DNA of 64,000 nucleotides, taken from Pelagibius sp965227505 (GTDB lineage Bacteria > Pseudomonadota > Alphaproteobacteria > Kiloniellales > Kiloniellaceae). The notes under the pieces are model-generated. The model did not search any database. It was not told the DNA's origin and saw only the letters and a list, made by a program, of their open reading frames with translations. Both the position numbers and the translations under genes were made by a program. The stretch is from assembly GCF_965227505.1 (NCBI RefSeq), contig NZ_OZ245757.1:2914001-2978000 (forward strand). The letters are read 5' to 3'. Below are positions 1 to 7,843 of this stretch, one piece after another (positions within the stretch are counted from its first letter, which is position 1; the number at the start of each line of letters is the position of its first letter).

Positions 1-415
1 TGGACTCGGCGTACTTCTTCGTTTGGTCGGCGATCACACGGATGCGGGTGCCCTTGGCTACGTCCTCGCAATAGCGGATCGTGTGCGACGAGATGGCGCC
101 GGGGGCCAGGGCCGGAACCATGAAATAGGTGCCGCAGCCGACGTTGTTGTCATGCGTGGCAAGGCCTTGAGACTTGCCGACCGCTGCGGTGCCGACATTC
201 TTGACCTGCAGGAAGATGCGCCCCTGGCCGTTCGAGTAGTCGGGGCCCCGGACGGCCTTTATGACCACCAGGTCCGGCAGGCTCGCGGGGGCTTTCAACT
301 GCAGCTCAGGCTTCGGCGGCTTCGGTGTGCTCGGCTGAAGACGGGACTCCGCAATGGCGGTATCCATGGAGGCGAGAGCAAGGGCGCCCAGGAGCGCCGA
401 GGCAAAAATACGCAT
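1..415 (-). CDS. Secreted CARDB-like protein (3' end cut by window)
   Basis: A leftward reading frame begins with ATG at 413-415 and stays open to the window edge (138 codons visible). The N-terminus is a signal peptide: MRIF, a hydrophobic Ala/Leu stretch, and a probable cleavage after residue 22 (TAIA). After a Pro/Lys-rich linker comes LPDLVVIK followed by a V-KNVGTAAVG segment, the pattern of a CARDB-type Ig-like fold found in exported proteins. The protein should be periplasmic or extracellular; its partner is unknown. The C-terminus and the stop codon are outside the window, so total length and any further domain cannot be judged. The family call rests on motif recognition. Confidence 0.72.
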   Translation of the reverse strand, partial: MRIFASALLGALALASMDTAIAESRLQPSTPKPPKPELQLKAPASLPDLVVIKAVRGPDYSNGQGRIFLQVKNVGTAAVGKSQGLATHDNNVGCGTYFMVPALAPGAISSHTIRYCEDVAKGTRIRVIADQTKKYAES

Positions 416-611
416 ATCGAATAGTCCTTCGTTTGGTTATTGGGCGGTGATTCTCGGTAATGGCCCTGGGTCGAGACGCCCGCGAAAACGGTTCAAAGAA
501 AATTCGTCTGATGCGCGTGGAGTACCGGAAAGGCTTGGCCGGAGAGGGTGTCAGGCTTGGAAGGGCAGCGGCGATTGCCGCTCAATCCGCTGCCCAAGCG
601 GGCCTCGGCCG

Positions 612-1442
612 CTAACCCTCGGACGGGTCCCGGCGGCTCGGCGGCATCGGCGGCGCCGGGCTGTGCAGGGGATGAACCAGCAGCGACAGGATGGGCTCTT
701 CAGCCCGCCCCTCGACGCCGATGGGCATCTCCGGGTCGCGTTGCTTGGCGCTGCGGGTTCCGAACAGCCGGTCCCAGAAACTGAAGAGCGTGCCGTAGTT
801 CGAGTCGGTGTCGCGGCGCCTGGCGTGGTGGTGCACCCAGTGGATCGAGGGCGTGATGATGAGGCGCGAGAGCAGCGCTTCGAAAGCCGCCGGTAGGCGC
901 AGGTTTGAATGATGGAAGATAGCGCAGAGCAGCACCAGCGCCTCGAAGACCAGCACCGAGGTGAAGGGAAAGCCGAGCAGCAGGATCACGCCGGCCCGGG
1001 CCAGGGCCGACAACAGCACCTCGCCGAAGTGGAATCGCAACGCAGAGGTGGTGTCGAGGAAGCGGTCGAGGTGATGCACCTCGTGGAAACGCCAGAGAAA
1101 GGGGATCTCGTGGTTGGCCCGGTGCCACCAGTAGATCAGAACGTCGAGCAGCAGGATGTCGAGGGCGAGGCCCGGCAGGCCCTGCCACCAGTCCGGACGC
1201 CAGGCCCAGGCGTGGCCGGCGGCCCAGAAGGTGACCGGCAGCACGATCAGCGGCGAAAGGCCGAGATTGACCGCCCAGAGGCCGAGGTTGCGGCCCAGGC
1301 GCCGGAGGCCGCCGGGCCGGTCGGCGAGGGCCGACGGCGGACGGGCAGCGGGCAGCAGGCGTTCCGCTGCGAAAAACAGCAGGATCCACAGGCCGACGGC
1401 AGCCGTCTTCCAGCCCAGCAGGGCCTCCAGTTCGGCAATCAT
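612..1442 (-). CDS. Sterol desaturase / fatty acid hydroxylase superfamily protein
   Basis: 276 residues. This is an integral membrane di-iron oxygenase-type protein. Hydrophobic helices lie at about residues 12-30, 53-78, 88-105 and 143-175. The histidine clusters that ligate the di-iron centre are all present: HRANH (107-111), HEVHH (120-124), HH (177-178) and HWVHHH (201-206). The family hydroxylates or desaturates lipids, sterols or carotenoids; the substrate cannot be told from sequence. It is transcribed divergently from the amidotransferase-like gene at 1603. The last 40 residues are Pro/Arg-rich and probably a disordered tail. The family call is firm; the substrate is unknown. Confidence 0.9.
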   Translation of the reverse strand: MIAELEALLGWKTAAVGLWILLFFAAERLLPAARPPSALADRPGGLRRLGRNLGLWAVNLGLSPLIVLPVTFWAAGHAWAWRPDWWQGLPGLALDILLLDVLIYWWHRANHEIPFLWRFHEVHHLDRFLDTTSALRFHFGEVLLSALARAGVILLLGFPFTSVLVFEALVLLCAIFHHSNLRLPAAFEALLSRLIITPSIHWVHHHARRRDTDSNYGTLFSFWDRLFGTRSAKQRDPEMPIGVEGRAEEPILSLLVHPLHSPAPPMPPSRRDPSEG

Positions 1443-1602
1443 GACGCTGATATGGCAGGACGGTGGAGAACCGGCAAGTCACGGCCCTGCGAGGCCCGCC
1501 CGGCCCATATCGGGGCCGCCGCGGAGATCTCAGGGAGCGGTCCCGGCAGCGAGCCCGGCAGCGGTCCTTGTCAGGGGCGCAGTCAGGGCGTACCTATGAT
1601 CC

Positions 1603-2412
1603 ATGGACAGCGGGACAACCAAACCTTTCGCGCCCCTGGTGGCGGTGCCGGCCTGCGTGCGGGCCGTGGACGGTCAGCCGTTCCATACGGTCGGCGACAA
1701 GTATGTGCGGGCCTTGGCGCTCTGTGCCGGGGCGACGCCCCTCATGCTGCCGTCGCTGGGCGACGACCTGCCGGATCTGGCAGGCCTGGTGGCGCGCCTG
1801 GACGGGGTGATGCTGACCGGCAGCCCCTCCAACGTGCATCCCGACCACTACGGCAAGATCGCCACGCCGGAGGCTGAGCCCTACGACCTGGAACGCGATG
1901 CCACCAGCCTGGCCTTCATCCGCATGGCCCTGGCCGAGGGTCTGCCGCTGCTGGCCATCTGCCGCGGCTTTCAGGAACTGAACGTTGCCCTCGGCGGCAG
2001 CCTGCACGCCCGCGTGCACGAGCTCGAGGGCCGCATGGACCACCGCCGGCCAAAGCATCCGGAACTGGATGTGCAATACGGCCCCAAGCACCCGGTGCGC
2101 CTGCGCGCGGGCGGGCCCTTTGCCGCGCTGGCGGGCGCCGAGAGCCTGATGGTCAACTCCCTGCACTGGCAGGCGCTGGACCGGGTTGCGGACGATCTGG
2201 TGGAAGAGGCCTGGGCCGAGGACGGCACTGTGGAGGCTGTATCCGTGTCCGGCGCAAGGGCCTTCGCCCTGGGGGTGCAGTGGCATCCGGAGTACAAGGC
2301 CTGGGAAAATCCTTTCTCCCAGAGCCTGTTCGAGGCCTTCGGCACCGCCGCTGCAGGGCGCGCCGCAGCCCGAAACGGCGCTCAAGACCACAGGCTCTCT
2401 GCGGTCTCTTGA
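1603..2412 (+). CDS. Gamma-glutamyl-gamma-aminobutyrate hydrolase family protein (PuuD-like, peptidase C26)
   Basis: 269 residues, a class I glutamine amidotransferase fold acting as a hydrolase in the cytoplasm. The nucleophile elbow is CRGFQELN with Cys120, and the His/Glu of the triad are in WHPEY (His228, Glu230). TGSPSNV near residue 72 is the typical oxyanion/substrate-loop region of the PuuD family. PuuD cleaves gamma-glutamyl-GABA in putrescine degradation, but many paralogs act on other gamma-glutamyl amides, and no putrescine genes are adjacent. The ATG at 1603 is the first plausible start. The family call is firm; the precise substrate is open. Confidence 0.9.
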   Translation: MDSGTTKPFAPLVAVPACVRAVDGQPFHTVGDKYVRALALCAGATPLMLPSLGDDLPDLAGLVARLDGVMLTGSPSNVHPDHYGKIATPEAEPYDLERDATSLAFIRMALAEGLPLLAICRGFQELNVALGGSLHARVHELEGRMDHRRPKHPELDVQYGPKHPVRLRAGGPFAALAGAESLMVNSLHWQALDRVADDLVEEAWAEDGTVEAVSVSGARAFALGVQWHPEYKAWENPFSQSLFEAFGTAAAGRAAARNGAQDHRLSAVS

Positions 2413-2504
2413 CCGATTTTTTGACATCAAGCCACTGATATAAAAAGAATTTCCTACCTCACGGGAGGCCTGCGCAAAATCGTACTGCGCACGCAGATGT
2501 GAGA

Positions 2505-2532
2505 TTGTAATGGCGTCGATCGGACCTAAATT
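2505..2532 (+). promoter_or_regulatory. Putative sigma-70-type promoter of the candidate sRNA
   Basis: TTGTAA (2505-2510), a 16-bp spacer and TAAATT (2527-2532). A start about 8-10 bases further on would fall just before the first hairpin at 2544. This is an inference from spacing and base composition in a spacer noticeably richer in A/T than its flanks. Confidence 0.4.
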
Positions 2533-2539
2533 AAGTATT

Positions 2540-2660
2540 AACAGCCGGTGCCGCAAAGGCGTCCCGGCAAAGAGCGGAAGGATGCATTCCCCTGCCTTCC
2601 TTCCGTTTCTCCGCGGAGAGAATGGAACGCCCGGATCCCCCCCGACCGGGCGTTCCTGTT
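2540..2660 (+). ncRNA. Candidate small RNA with three hairpins
   Basis: This gene-free spacer (2413-2904) contains three consecutive hairpins. Hairpin 1 is 2544-2568, with GCCGG/CCGGC arms and an inner GCC/GGC. Hairpin 2 is 2575-2605, with the 8-bp stem CGGAAGGA/TCCTTCCG and a C/U-rich loop. Hairpin 3 is an 11-bp perfect stem followed by T-runs. A plausible promoter ends at 2532. A terminal intrinsic terminator and pyrimidine-rich loops able to pair with Shine-Dalgarno sequences are the general architecture of alphaproteobacterial trans-acting sRNAs. I could not match it to a named family. No convincing reading frame fills the space. The rest of the spacer, 2660-2904, shows GGGCC/TTTT-rich imperfect repeats and the xthA leader. 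Confidence 0.45.
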
Positions 2661-2670
2661 TTCTGGGCCT
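2624..2670 (+). terminator. Intrinsic terminator of the candidate sRNA
   Basis: Perfect 11-bp inverted repeat GGAACGCCCGG (2624-2634) / CCGGGCGTTCC (2646-2656) with an 11-base C-rich loop, followed by TGTTTTCT and a further run of six T. It lies far beyond the 1603-2412 gene and upstream of xthA, so it fits an independent transcript best. Confidence 0.6.
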
Positions 2671-2904
2671 GTTTTTTGGGCCCGTTTTCGGGCCTCGGGG
2701 TTCGCCGGGCCGGACCGCAATGCCCCTGGTGCGCACTCTCTGCGAATGGTGCGGCGGTGCCGATCGTTGCGCAGGCGGTTCCATCGCTCGCCGCCTTGCA
2801 TTAGCCTGCAGCCCGCAGCCTGCCCCTTTGTTTCGGAAGCGGAACAACCAGACCATTTCGTTACGATCCCGGAACAACCTGCCCACTAGCCCTTTGGAGC
2901 GCCC

Positions 2905-3696
2905 ATGGCCTTGCGCATCGCCACCTGGAACGTGAACTCTCTGCGTCAGCGCCTGGACCACCTGGCGCGCTTCGCCGAGGCCCACAACCCCGATGTCATC
3001 TGCCTGCAGGAAATCAAGATGCCGACGGAGATCTTCCCGACGGAAGCCCTGGCGGCGATGGGCTATCCGCATTGCCTGGTGCACGGGCAGAAGGGATACA
3101 ACGGGGTGGCCATCGTCTCCCGCCGCCGCTTCACCAAGCCCAGCAAACAGGTCTGGTGCAGACGGGACGACTGCCGGCACGTAGCGGTGACGGTCGGCGG
3201 CGTCGAACTCCACAACTTCTATGTCCCGGCGGGCGGTGACGTTCCGGACCCGGAACAGAATGACAAGTTCGCCCACAAGCTCCAGTTTCTGAGCGAGATG
3301 GCGCGCTGGGCGAAGAGGGAGAAGCTGGGCGAGCGCAAAGCGGTGCTGGTGGGGGATCTGAACGTCGCACCGTTGGAAAACGATGTGTGGAATCACAAGC
3401 GCTTGCGGCGCAGCGTCGGCCACACGCCGGTCGAGAGCGAGCACATGATGAAGCTGTGGAAGGCGGGCGGGCTGATCGACGTACCGCGACACTTCATTCC
3501 GGAACCGGAACTACTCTTCACCTGGTGGGGCTACCGGTTTCCGCAGGCCTTCGCCAAGAACTACGGCTGGCGGCTGGACCACATCCTGACCACCGAACCC
3601 TTACGCAAGCGCCTGAAGACACTGACAATCGCCCGCGAGACCCGGACCTGGGAGAAGCCCTCCGACCATGTCCCGGTCGTTTTGGATCTGAAATGA
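2905..3696 (+). CDS. xthA: Exodeoxyribonuclease III
   Basis: 263 residues. This is the class II AP endonuclease / 3'-5' exonuclease of base excision repair, Mg-dependent and cytoplasmic. Family signatures are visible in order: TWNVNSLR at the N-terminus (Asn10), LQEIK with metal ligand Glu36, GYNGVAI, NFYVPAGGD, GDLNVAP (catalytic Asp/Asn), WWGYR, and the C-terminal SDHVPV with the catalytic His. Length matches the family. The start is the ATG at 2905. The 60 bases upstream carry two copies of GGAACAACC exactly 30 bp apart (2841 and 2871), a possible operator. It faces the methyltransferase gene convergently, with 54 bases between the stops. Confidence 0.95.
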   Translation: MALRIATWNVNSLRQRLDHLARFAEAHNPDVICLQEIKMPTEIFPTEALAAMGYPHCLVHGQKGYNGVAIVSRRRFTKPSKQVWCRRDDCRHVAVTVGGVELHNFYVPAGGDVPDPEQNDKFAHKLQFLSEMARWAKREKLGERKAVLVGDLNVAPLENDVWNHKRLRRSVGHTPVESEHMMKLWKAGGLIDVPRHFIPEPELLFTWWGYRFPQAFAKNYGWRLDHILTTEPLRKRLKTLTIARETRTWEKPSDHVPVVLDLK

Positions 3697-3750
3697 TCCC
3701 GCAGCCGCGCCGCGGGCGCCGTGCCGGACGGTACGGCCCGGGGCGCGCGT

Positions 3751-4239
3751 CTACTCCTTGCGGAACAGGTAGTAGCGGCCCGGCCGCACGCCTTCCGGCA
3801 GGGCCATGATCTCGGCCTGCGGCCAGACCACGTCCTGATCCGAGGCGACGACGCCGCCGCCGGCGAGCAGGAGCGGCAGTTGCCGCGCCACGAAGGCGGA
3901 CAGCCGGGCATCCTGATCCGGCCGGCCGCTGCCGAGATCGGCATGGATCAGAGCGACCTGGTTGGGAAAACGCGCCACCGCCGCTTCGAGGGTATCCTCC
4001 AGCGGGCCCTCGAAGAGATGGTCCGCATCGGGAATGCAGTCCGGATGCGCGGCCACCTTGCGTTCGAAAACGAACACCTCCCGGTCCGGGCAGCGGGTCC
4101 GCAGGTGGTCGTAGGTGCGCCCGTTACCGAGCCCGAGTTCGAAAACGGGGCCCGGCAGCGACGTCACCAGGTCGACGGCGGCGTCGATGCAGGCCCGCTG
4201 CGCCTGCAGCCGGCGTATGAAGCTGTCCAGGCGGCTCAC
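3751..4239 (-). CDS. Class I SAM-dependent methyltransferase
   Basis: 162 residues from the GTG at 4239. The SAM-binding loop is FELGLGNGRTYDHL (about residues 33-46), a Rossmann-fold motif I. HADLGSG near residue 103 is the motif IV/post region. It resembles a small alphaproteobacterial methyltransferase family (Methyltransf_17 type) whose members begin with SRLDSFIRRLQAQR; that alignment is why I choose the GTG. The frame stays open to an ATG at 4374, but that extension is Arg/Pro-rich, overlaps the preceding gene by 23 bases and looks non-coding. It lies directly downstream of the cyclic-nucleotide-binding gene on the same strand and is probably cotranscribed with it. The substrate is unknown. 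Confidence 0.82.
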   Translation of the reverse strand: MSRLDSFIRRLQAQRACIDAAVDLVTSLPGPVFELGLGNGRTYDHLRTRCPDREVFVFERKVAAHPDCIPDADHLFEGPLEDTLEAAVARFPNQVALIHADLGSGRPDQDARLSAFVARQLPLLLAGGGVVASDQDVVWPQAEIMALPEGVRPGRYYLFRKE

Positions 4240-4351
4240 GAGTGGGCAAGCCCACGACACAGTCTCGCGGATGGCACCGGCGCGGCAGGGGCGCCGGCCA
4301 GGCCGGGGCGCGGCGCCGGCAGGGCGCTCGCTCGGCTGCTTGTCCTCACCC

Positions 4352-4801
4352 TCATCCGGCCGCCCGGGCGACACGCAGTTGCGTGGTTGTCTGCTCCAGG
4401 CGGTGGGCCAGGACGCGCATTACCTCTACACCCATTTCCGGGAAATCCATGATCATGCGGAAAAAAAGATCCTTCGTGATCTTCAATGTGGTGAGTTGGG
4501 ATGCCGCTTCAACAGAGGCCGTGCGCGGAATGTCGCAAAGAATGGCGATCTCGCCGATGATCTCGTTCTCCGCCAACTGGGCAACGCGCAAAGGGCCGTC
4601 ATCGCCGTCGACCAGAATGTCCGCCTTGCCGTCCAGGACAATATAGGCCGCATCGCCCATTTCGCCTTGATTGAACAGCCGCTGGCCCGGTTTGAAGGTC
4701 AGGCGTTCACTGGCGAAGGCCATGAGTTTCAGCTTTGCCGGGTCGATCTCGGAAAAGATCGGTATCCGGCGCAGGATCTCAACTTCTTGATCAATACTCA
4801 T
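4352..4801 (-). CDS. Cyclic nucleotide-binding domain protein (single CNB domain)
   Basis: 149 residues with one Crp-type CNB domain and nothing else: IPIFSEIDPAKL (about 12-23), a beta-roll with FNQGEMGDAAYIVLDG, and a phosphate-binding-cassette-like ENEIIGEIAILCDIPRTASV with the conserved Gly-Glu and Arg. There is no helix-turn-helix, so it is not a Crp-type transcription factor; it more likely acts as a regulatory subunit. The start is ATG 4801, preceded by AAGGAAG at good spacing; the longer frame upstream is Arg-rich and rejected. It sits 70 bases after the ABC-exporter-like gene (stop at 4872) and before the methyltransferase, so the three form a probable operon. A nucleotidyl cyclase is encoded at 18938-20263. 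Confidence 0.88.
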   Translation of the reverse strand: MSIDQEVEILRRIPIFSEIDPAKLKLMAFASERLTFKPGQRLFNQGEMGDAAYIVLDGKADILVDGDDGPLRVAQLAENEIIGEIAILCDIPRTASVEAASQLTTLKITKDLFFRMIMDFPEMGVEVMRVLAHRLEQTTTQLRVARAAG

Positions 4802-4871
4802 CGCCCGCTTCCTTGTTCCTCTGTTATGTGGGCGCCCACAGGCCGTGGTGCGCCCATTATTGGCCCGCCGC

Positions 4872-7589
4872 CTATTCTGCGGCGACGAGCGTTTTGAAGG
4901 TCGTTCCCTTTTCCTGCAGGTCCTGATAGCTGCCCTGTTCGACCAGGCGGCCATTGCCCATGACCAGAATCATCTCGAAGCGACTGGCCAGCTCCGGGCG
5001 CTGCAGCGTCCAGATAACGCCGCGCCCCTTGCGGCGTTCGAGGATGCTGTCGATCAGACGCACCTGGCTGGACCGGTCCAGCACCGAGGCGGCTTCGTTG
5101 ACGATCAGGATGTCCGGGTTCTTGAGCAGCGCCCGGCCGATCGCCAGCTTCTGGCGCTGACCCGCCGACAGGCGGCCGCCGCCGATGCCGACGTTGTAGT
5201 CCAGGCCGGCCTCGATCACGGTCTGGCGCAGGCCGAGATCGTCGAGCACCTCCAGAAGGGTCCGGCCGATGGTTTCCTCCGCCTGCGCCTGGCCGTAGGC
5301 CAGCCGTCCGAAGAGGATGTTGTCCTGCAGCGAGGCGGCGGCGTTGTAGGCATCGGCGCGGTAGAACTCGACGGCATCCGGACAGTCGCGCTCCAGGCGT
5401 TCGGCAAGGCGCCGGCGGGCATCGATCAGCCGCTTGGCCATGGCTTCGTCCACCAGGCCCAGGCGGTGGCGGGCCTCGACGTACTTGAACGGCAGACCCA
5501 GAAGCAGCTGGCGGGCCGCCTTGTCCAGCGCCTCCACACCCAGGTTGTCGACACGGGTGACGATGGTGCGGAACTCTGGCAGGTCGTCGTCGCTGATGAA
5601 GCTGAACTGCTCGAAGAAGGGATGGCCCGGCGGCAGATCGGCGAAGATCTCCACCATGGTCTTGGCAATCGTCACGCCCATGGAAACGAAGCTGTCGGTA
5701 AGCTCCGCTTCGCGGAGGATCGTCCTGACCGTTTCGTTGCTGGCCAGTTCCTCCGATACAAAGTCGTGGCGCCGGGGTGTGCCGAACAGCAGGTTCTCGG
5801 CGACGCTGGCGTTGAAGTTGTAGGCATCGGCCTCGAAGCGAATGACGAGGTCTTCGTTGCCGCTGGTCGCCAGCCGCTCGATGATGGCGGCGCGGGCCAT
5901 CAGGATTCCGTCGGCCACATCGGGCTTGCTGACCGGATCGATGGTGCCGGTGAGGCCGAAGCGATAGGCGTCGTCGACGAGGTCCACAGTGGCAAGCACA
6001 TCGAGCATGCGCTCGGTGATGTCCGCCTCCCCCTCGGCACCGGCGGCGTGATAGTCGATCCAGTCGTCATGGATATCGAGGTCCGGGTTGCCGGACCTGC
6101 GGCTCTCGGCCTTGTCGAAGGCGGAGGTGGAACGCTCCGGGTCGGCCGCGATCACCGGCCGGTGCTTGAGGCCGTAGAGCAGGTTGTTCCGCAGCGAGCC
6201 TGTGAAGTGATAGGCGTTCTGACCGACGTAGGAGATGCGCCGGCCGGTCACGGCTGCGGGCAGTGCATCGACGTCACGGCCGCCGATACGCAACGACCCG
6301 GAGCTCGGCTCCAGCAATCCGGCGAGCAGCAGGCTCAACTGCTCCATTCCGCTTCCGCTCTGACCCACGACGGCGATGTGCTGGGTCGACTCCGCGGTGA
6401 AGCTGACCGACCGCAGCAGCGGGATGTCGTTCTCGTCCAGGAGCGAGAGAGCGGAAGCGACCAGAGGACCCTCCAGCGGCGCACCCGGATCGTTCTCGAC
6501 GGCCTGGCGCTCGGGATCGATCAGCGCCGGCGGCTGGAACTGCTCGATCACCTGCTCGTACTTGATCTGCACGTCCAGGCGTTGCTGGTCCCAGTTGATC
6601 AGTTCCTTGATCGGCGCCGGCAGGTCCTTGTAGGCGGCGATGACCGCCACCAGGGCGCCGATGTCGAGGTGGCCGGTGATCGCCAGCAGACCGCCGCCGA
6701 GGTAGAACATGAACGGCGTGATCTGGGCCAGCAGGTTGTTCAGGAACTTGACGAAGAACTTGCGCTGATAGATCTCGTAGCGAATCCTGAAAATGCGGCC
6801 CAGGCGCGAGGTCAGGTCGGCCCGCTCGTAGTTGGTGGTATCGTTGGCGTGGATCTCGATGGCGCCGTCGATCAGCTCGCCGATCCGCCCGGCCAGCATC
6901 CGCGCCGTCAGCTGGCGCTCCCGCCCCAGCACAAGAATGCGCCGCCGCAGCCGCGGAATCAGAAAGGCCTGGAACAGCACCACCGCGGCCGCGACGAGGC
7001 CGAGCCAGATCGACTGCACCATGATAAAGGCCAGCGCGGTCAGCGCCTGTCCGCCAAGAAAAATCGGCGTTGCGAAGGCATCGCCGATGAAACCGCCCAG
7101 CGGTTCCACCTCGTCCTTGATCATCGTCGCCATTTCGGACGGCTTGACCCGGCGGATTTGCGGCAGCGGAAAGCGCAGGATGCGGTCGCTCAGTTCGTAA
7201 CGCAGGCGCCGGAGCAGCCGTTCGCCCAAACGCCCCTTGCGGGTGTTGATGACGAACTTGAAGAGGCCGTTGACGATGACAAGGCTGAGGAACACCAGGC
7301 TGAGGGCGGTCAGCATGTCGGCCTGAGCGAGGGACAGGCCGTCGAACAGCAGAACAGGCTCCCCGAAAAGGCTCTCGCCGAAGGGCATATGCAGCCGGAA
7401 AAACGGCTGGGTGGCGCCGGGGCCGTCGAAGCCCTGGCCCTGGATGCCCTGATTGACGATCTGCTTGGGCAGGTTCAGGGAGAAGTAGTAAAAGGGCAGG
7501 GATACGATCACCAGAAGCAGAATGAAGAGCTGCTCCGGTCGGCTGTGGTGCCAGACGTATCTGAAGATATTAGGTTCCATACCCGTCAC
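4872..7589 (-). CDS. ABC-exporter-like membrane protein with degenerate nucleotide-binding domain
   Basis: 905 residues. The N-terminal ~330 residues form an ABC type-1 exporter membrane domain (helices near 20-40, 85-115, 175-215 and 290-315). The C-terminal part is an ABC ATPase fold, but every catalytic motif is altered. Walker A reads GQSGSGMEQL (about 407-416; Lys to Met, Ser/Thr to Glu). Walker B is DILIVNEAAS (about 825; Asp to Asn, Glu kept). The H-loop is TLQRPELA (His to Gln). The signature LSAGQRQ is intact (about 805). Walker A and signature are about 400 residues apart instead of ~110, and the insert holds two extra Q-loop-like copies (see findings). It heads an operon with the CNB protein and the methyltransferase. 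The substrate is unknown. Confidence 0.85.
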   Translation of the reverse strand: MTGMEPNIFRYVWHHSRPEQLFILLLVIVSLPFYYFSLNLPKQIVNQGIQGQGFDGPGATQPFFRLHMPFGESLFGEPVLLFDGLSLAQADMLTALSLVFLSLVIVNGLFKFVINTRKGRLGERLLRRLRYELSDRILRFPLPQIRRVKPSEMATMIKDEVEPLGGFIGDAFATPIFLGGQALTALAFIMVQSIWLGLVAAAVVLFQAFLIPRLRRRILVLGRERQLTARMLAGRIGELIDGAIEIHANDTTNYERADLTSRLGRIFRIRYEIYQRKFFVKFLNNLLAQITPFMFYLGGGLLAITGHLDIGALVAVIAAYKDLPAPIKELINWDQQRLDVQIKYEQVIEQFQPPALIDPERQAVENDPGAPLEGPLVASALSLLDENDIPLLRSVSFTAESTQHIAVVGQSGSGMEQLSLLLAGLLEPSSGSLRIGGRDVDALPAAVTGRRISYVGQNAYHFTGSLRNNLLYGLKHRPVIAADPERSTSAFDKAESRRSGNPDLDIHDDWIDYHAAGAEGEADITERMLDVLATVDLVDDAYRFGLTGTIDPVSKPDVADGILMARAAIIERLATSGNEDLVIRFEADAYNFNASVAENLLFGTPRRHDFVSEELASNETVRTILREAELTDSFVSMGVTIAKTMVEIFADLPPGHPFFEQFSFISDDDLPEFRTIVTRVDNLGVEALDKAARQLLLGLPFKYVEARHRLGLVDEAMAKRLIDARRRLAERLERDCPDAVEFYRADAYNAAASLQDNILFGRLAYGQAQAEETIGRTLLEVLDDLGLRQTVIEAGLDYNVGIGGGRLSAGQRQKLAIGRALLKNPDILIVNEAASVLDRSSQVRLIDSILERRKGRGVIWTLQRPELASRFEMILVMGNGRLVEQGSYQDLQEKGTTFKTLVAAE

Positions 7590-7843
7590 GGACCCGGGCT
7601 AACCGTTTGATCCTTCGGCCAGCTTCCGCTTTGCTCCCACCGTTTTCCGTCTCGCAACTTAGCCCATGGTCCGCAGCGGGTAAACGGCTGCCCCCGGGTG
7701 CCGGGAAAGCCGGATCGCGGACTTGTGAGCTTCGAGCGGGCAGGATTGAGCGGGCTTCCGGGTCGGCGGGGCCTATGTCATAGTCCCGCCGGCGCCCGGT
7801 GCATTGTTCCGGCGCTTTTTATCGTGAGAAGAGAGGAGGCCGC

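Noticed and set aside
1594..3492. 632-codon minus-strand frame spanning the amidotransferase-like gene, the sRNA spacer and xthA
   Set aside because: It runs opposite two well-supported genes and across a structured spacer, and has no recognisable domain.
3716..3740. GC-rich hairpin between the convergent xthA and methyltransferase stops as a terminator
   Set aside because: The stem has a G-U pair and no T-run on either strand, so an intrinsic terminator is not supported.
4845..7610. 921-codon open frame on the plus strand opposite the ABC-exporter-like gene
   Set aside because: Its protein is Gln/His/Arg/Asp-rich without domains, and it mirrors a gene with clear motifs; long antisense frames are expected at this GC content.
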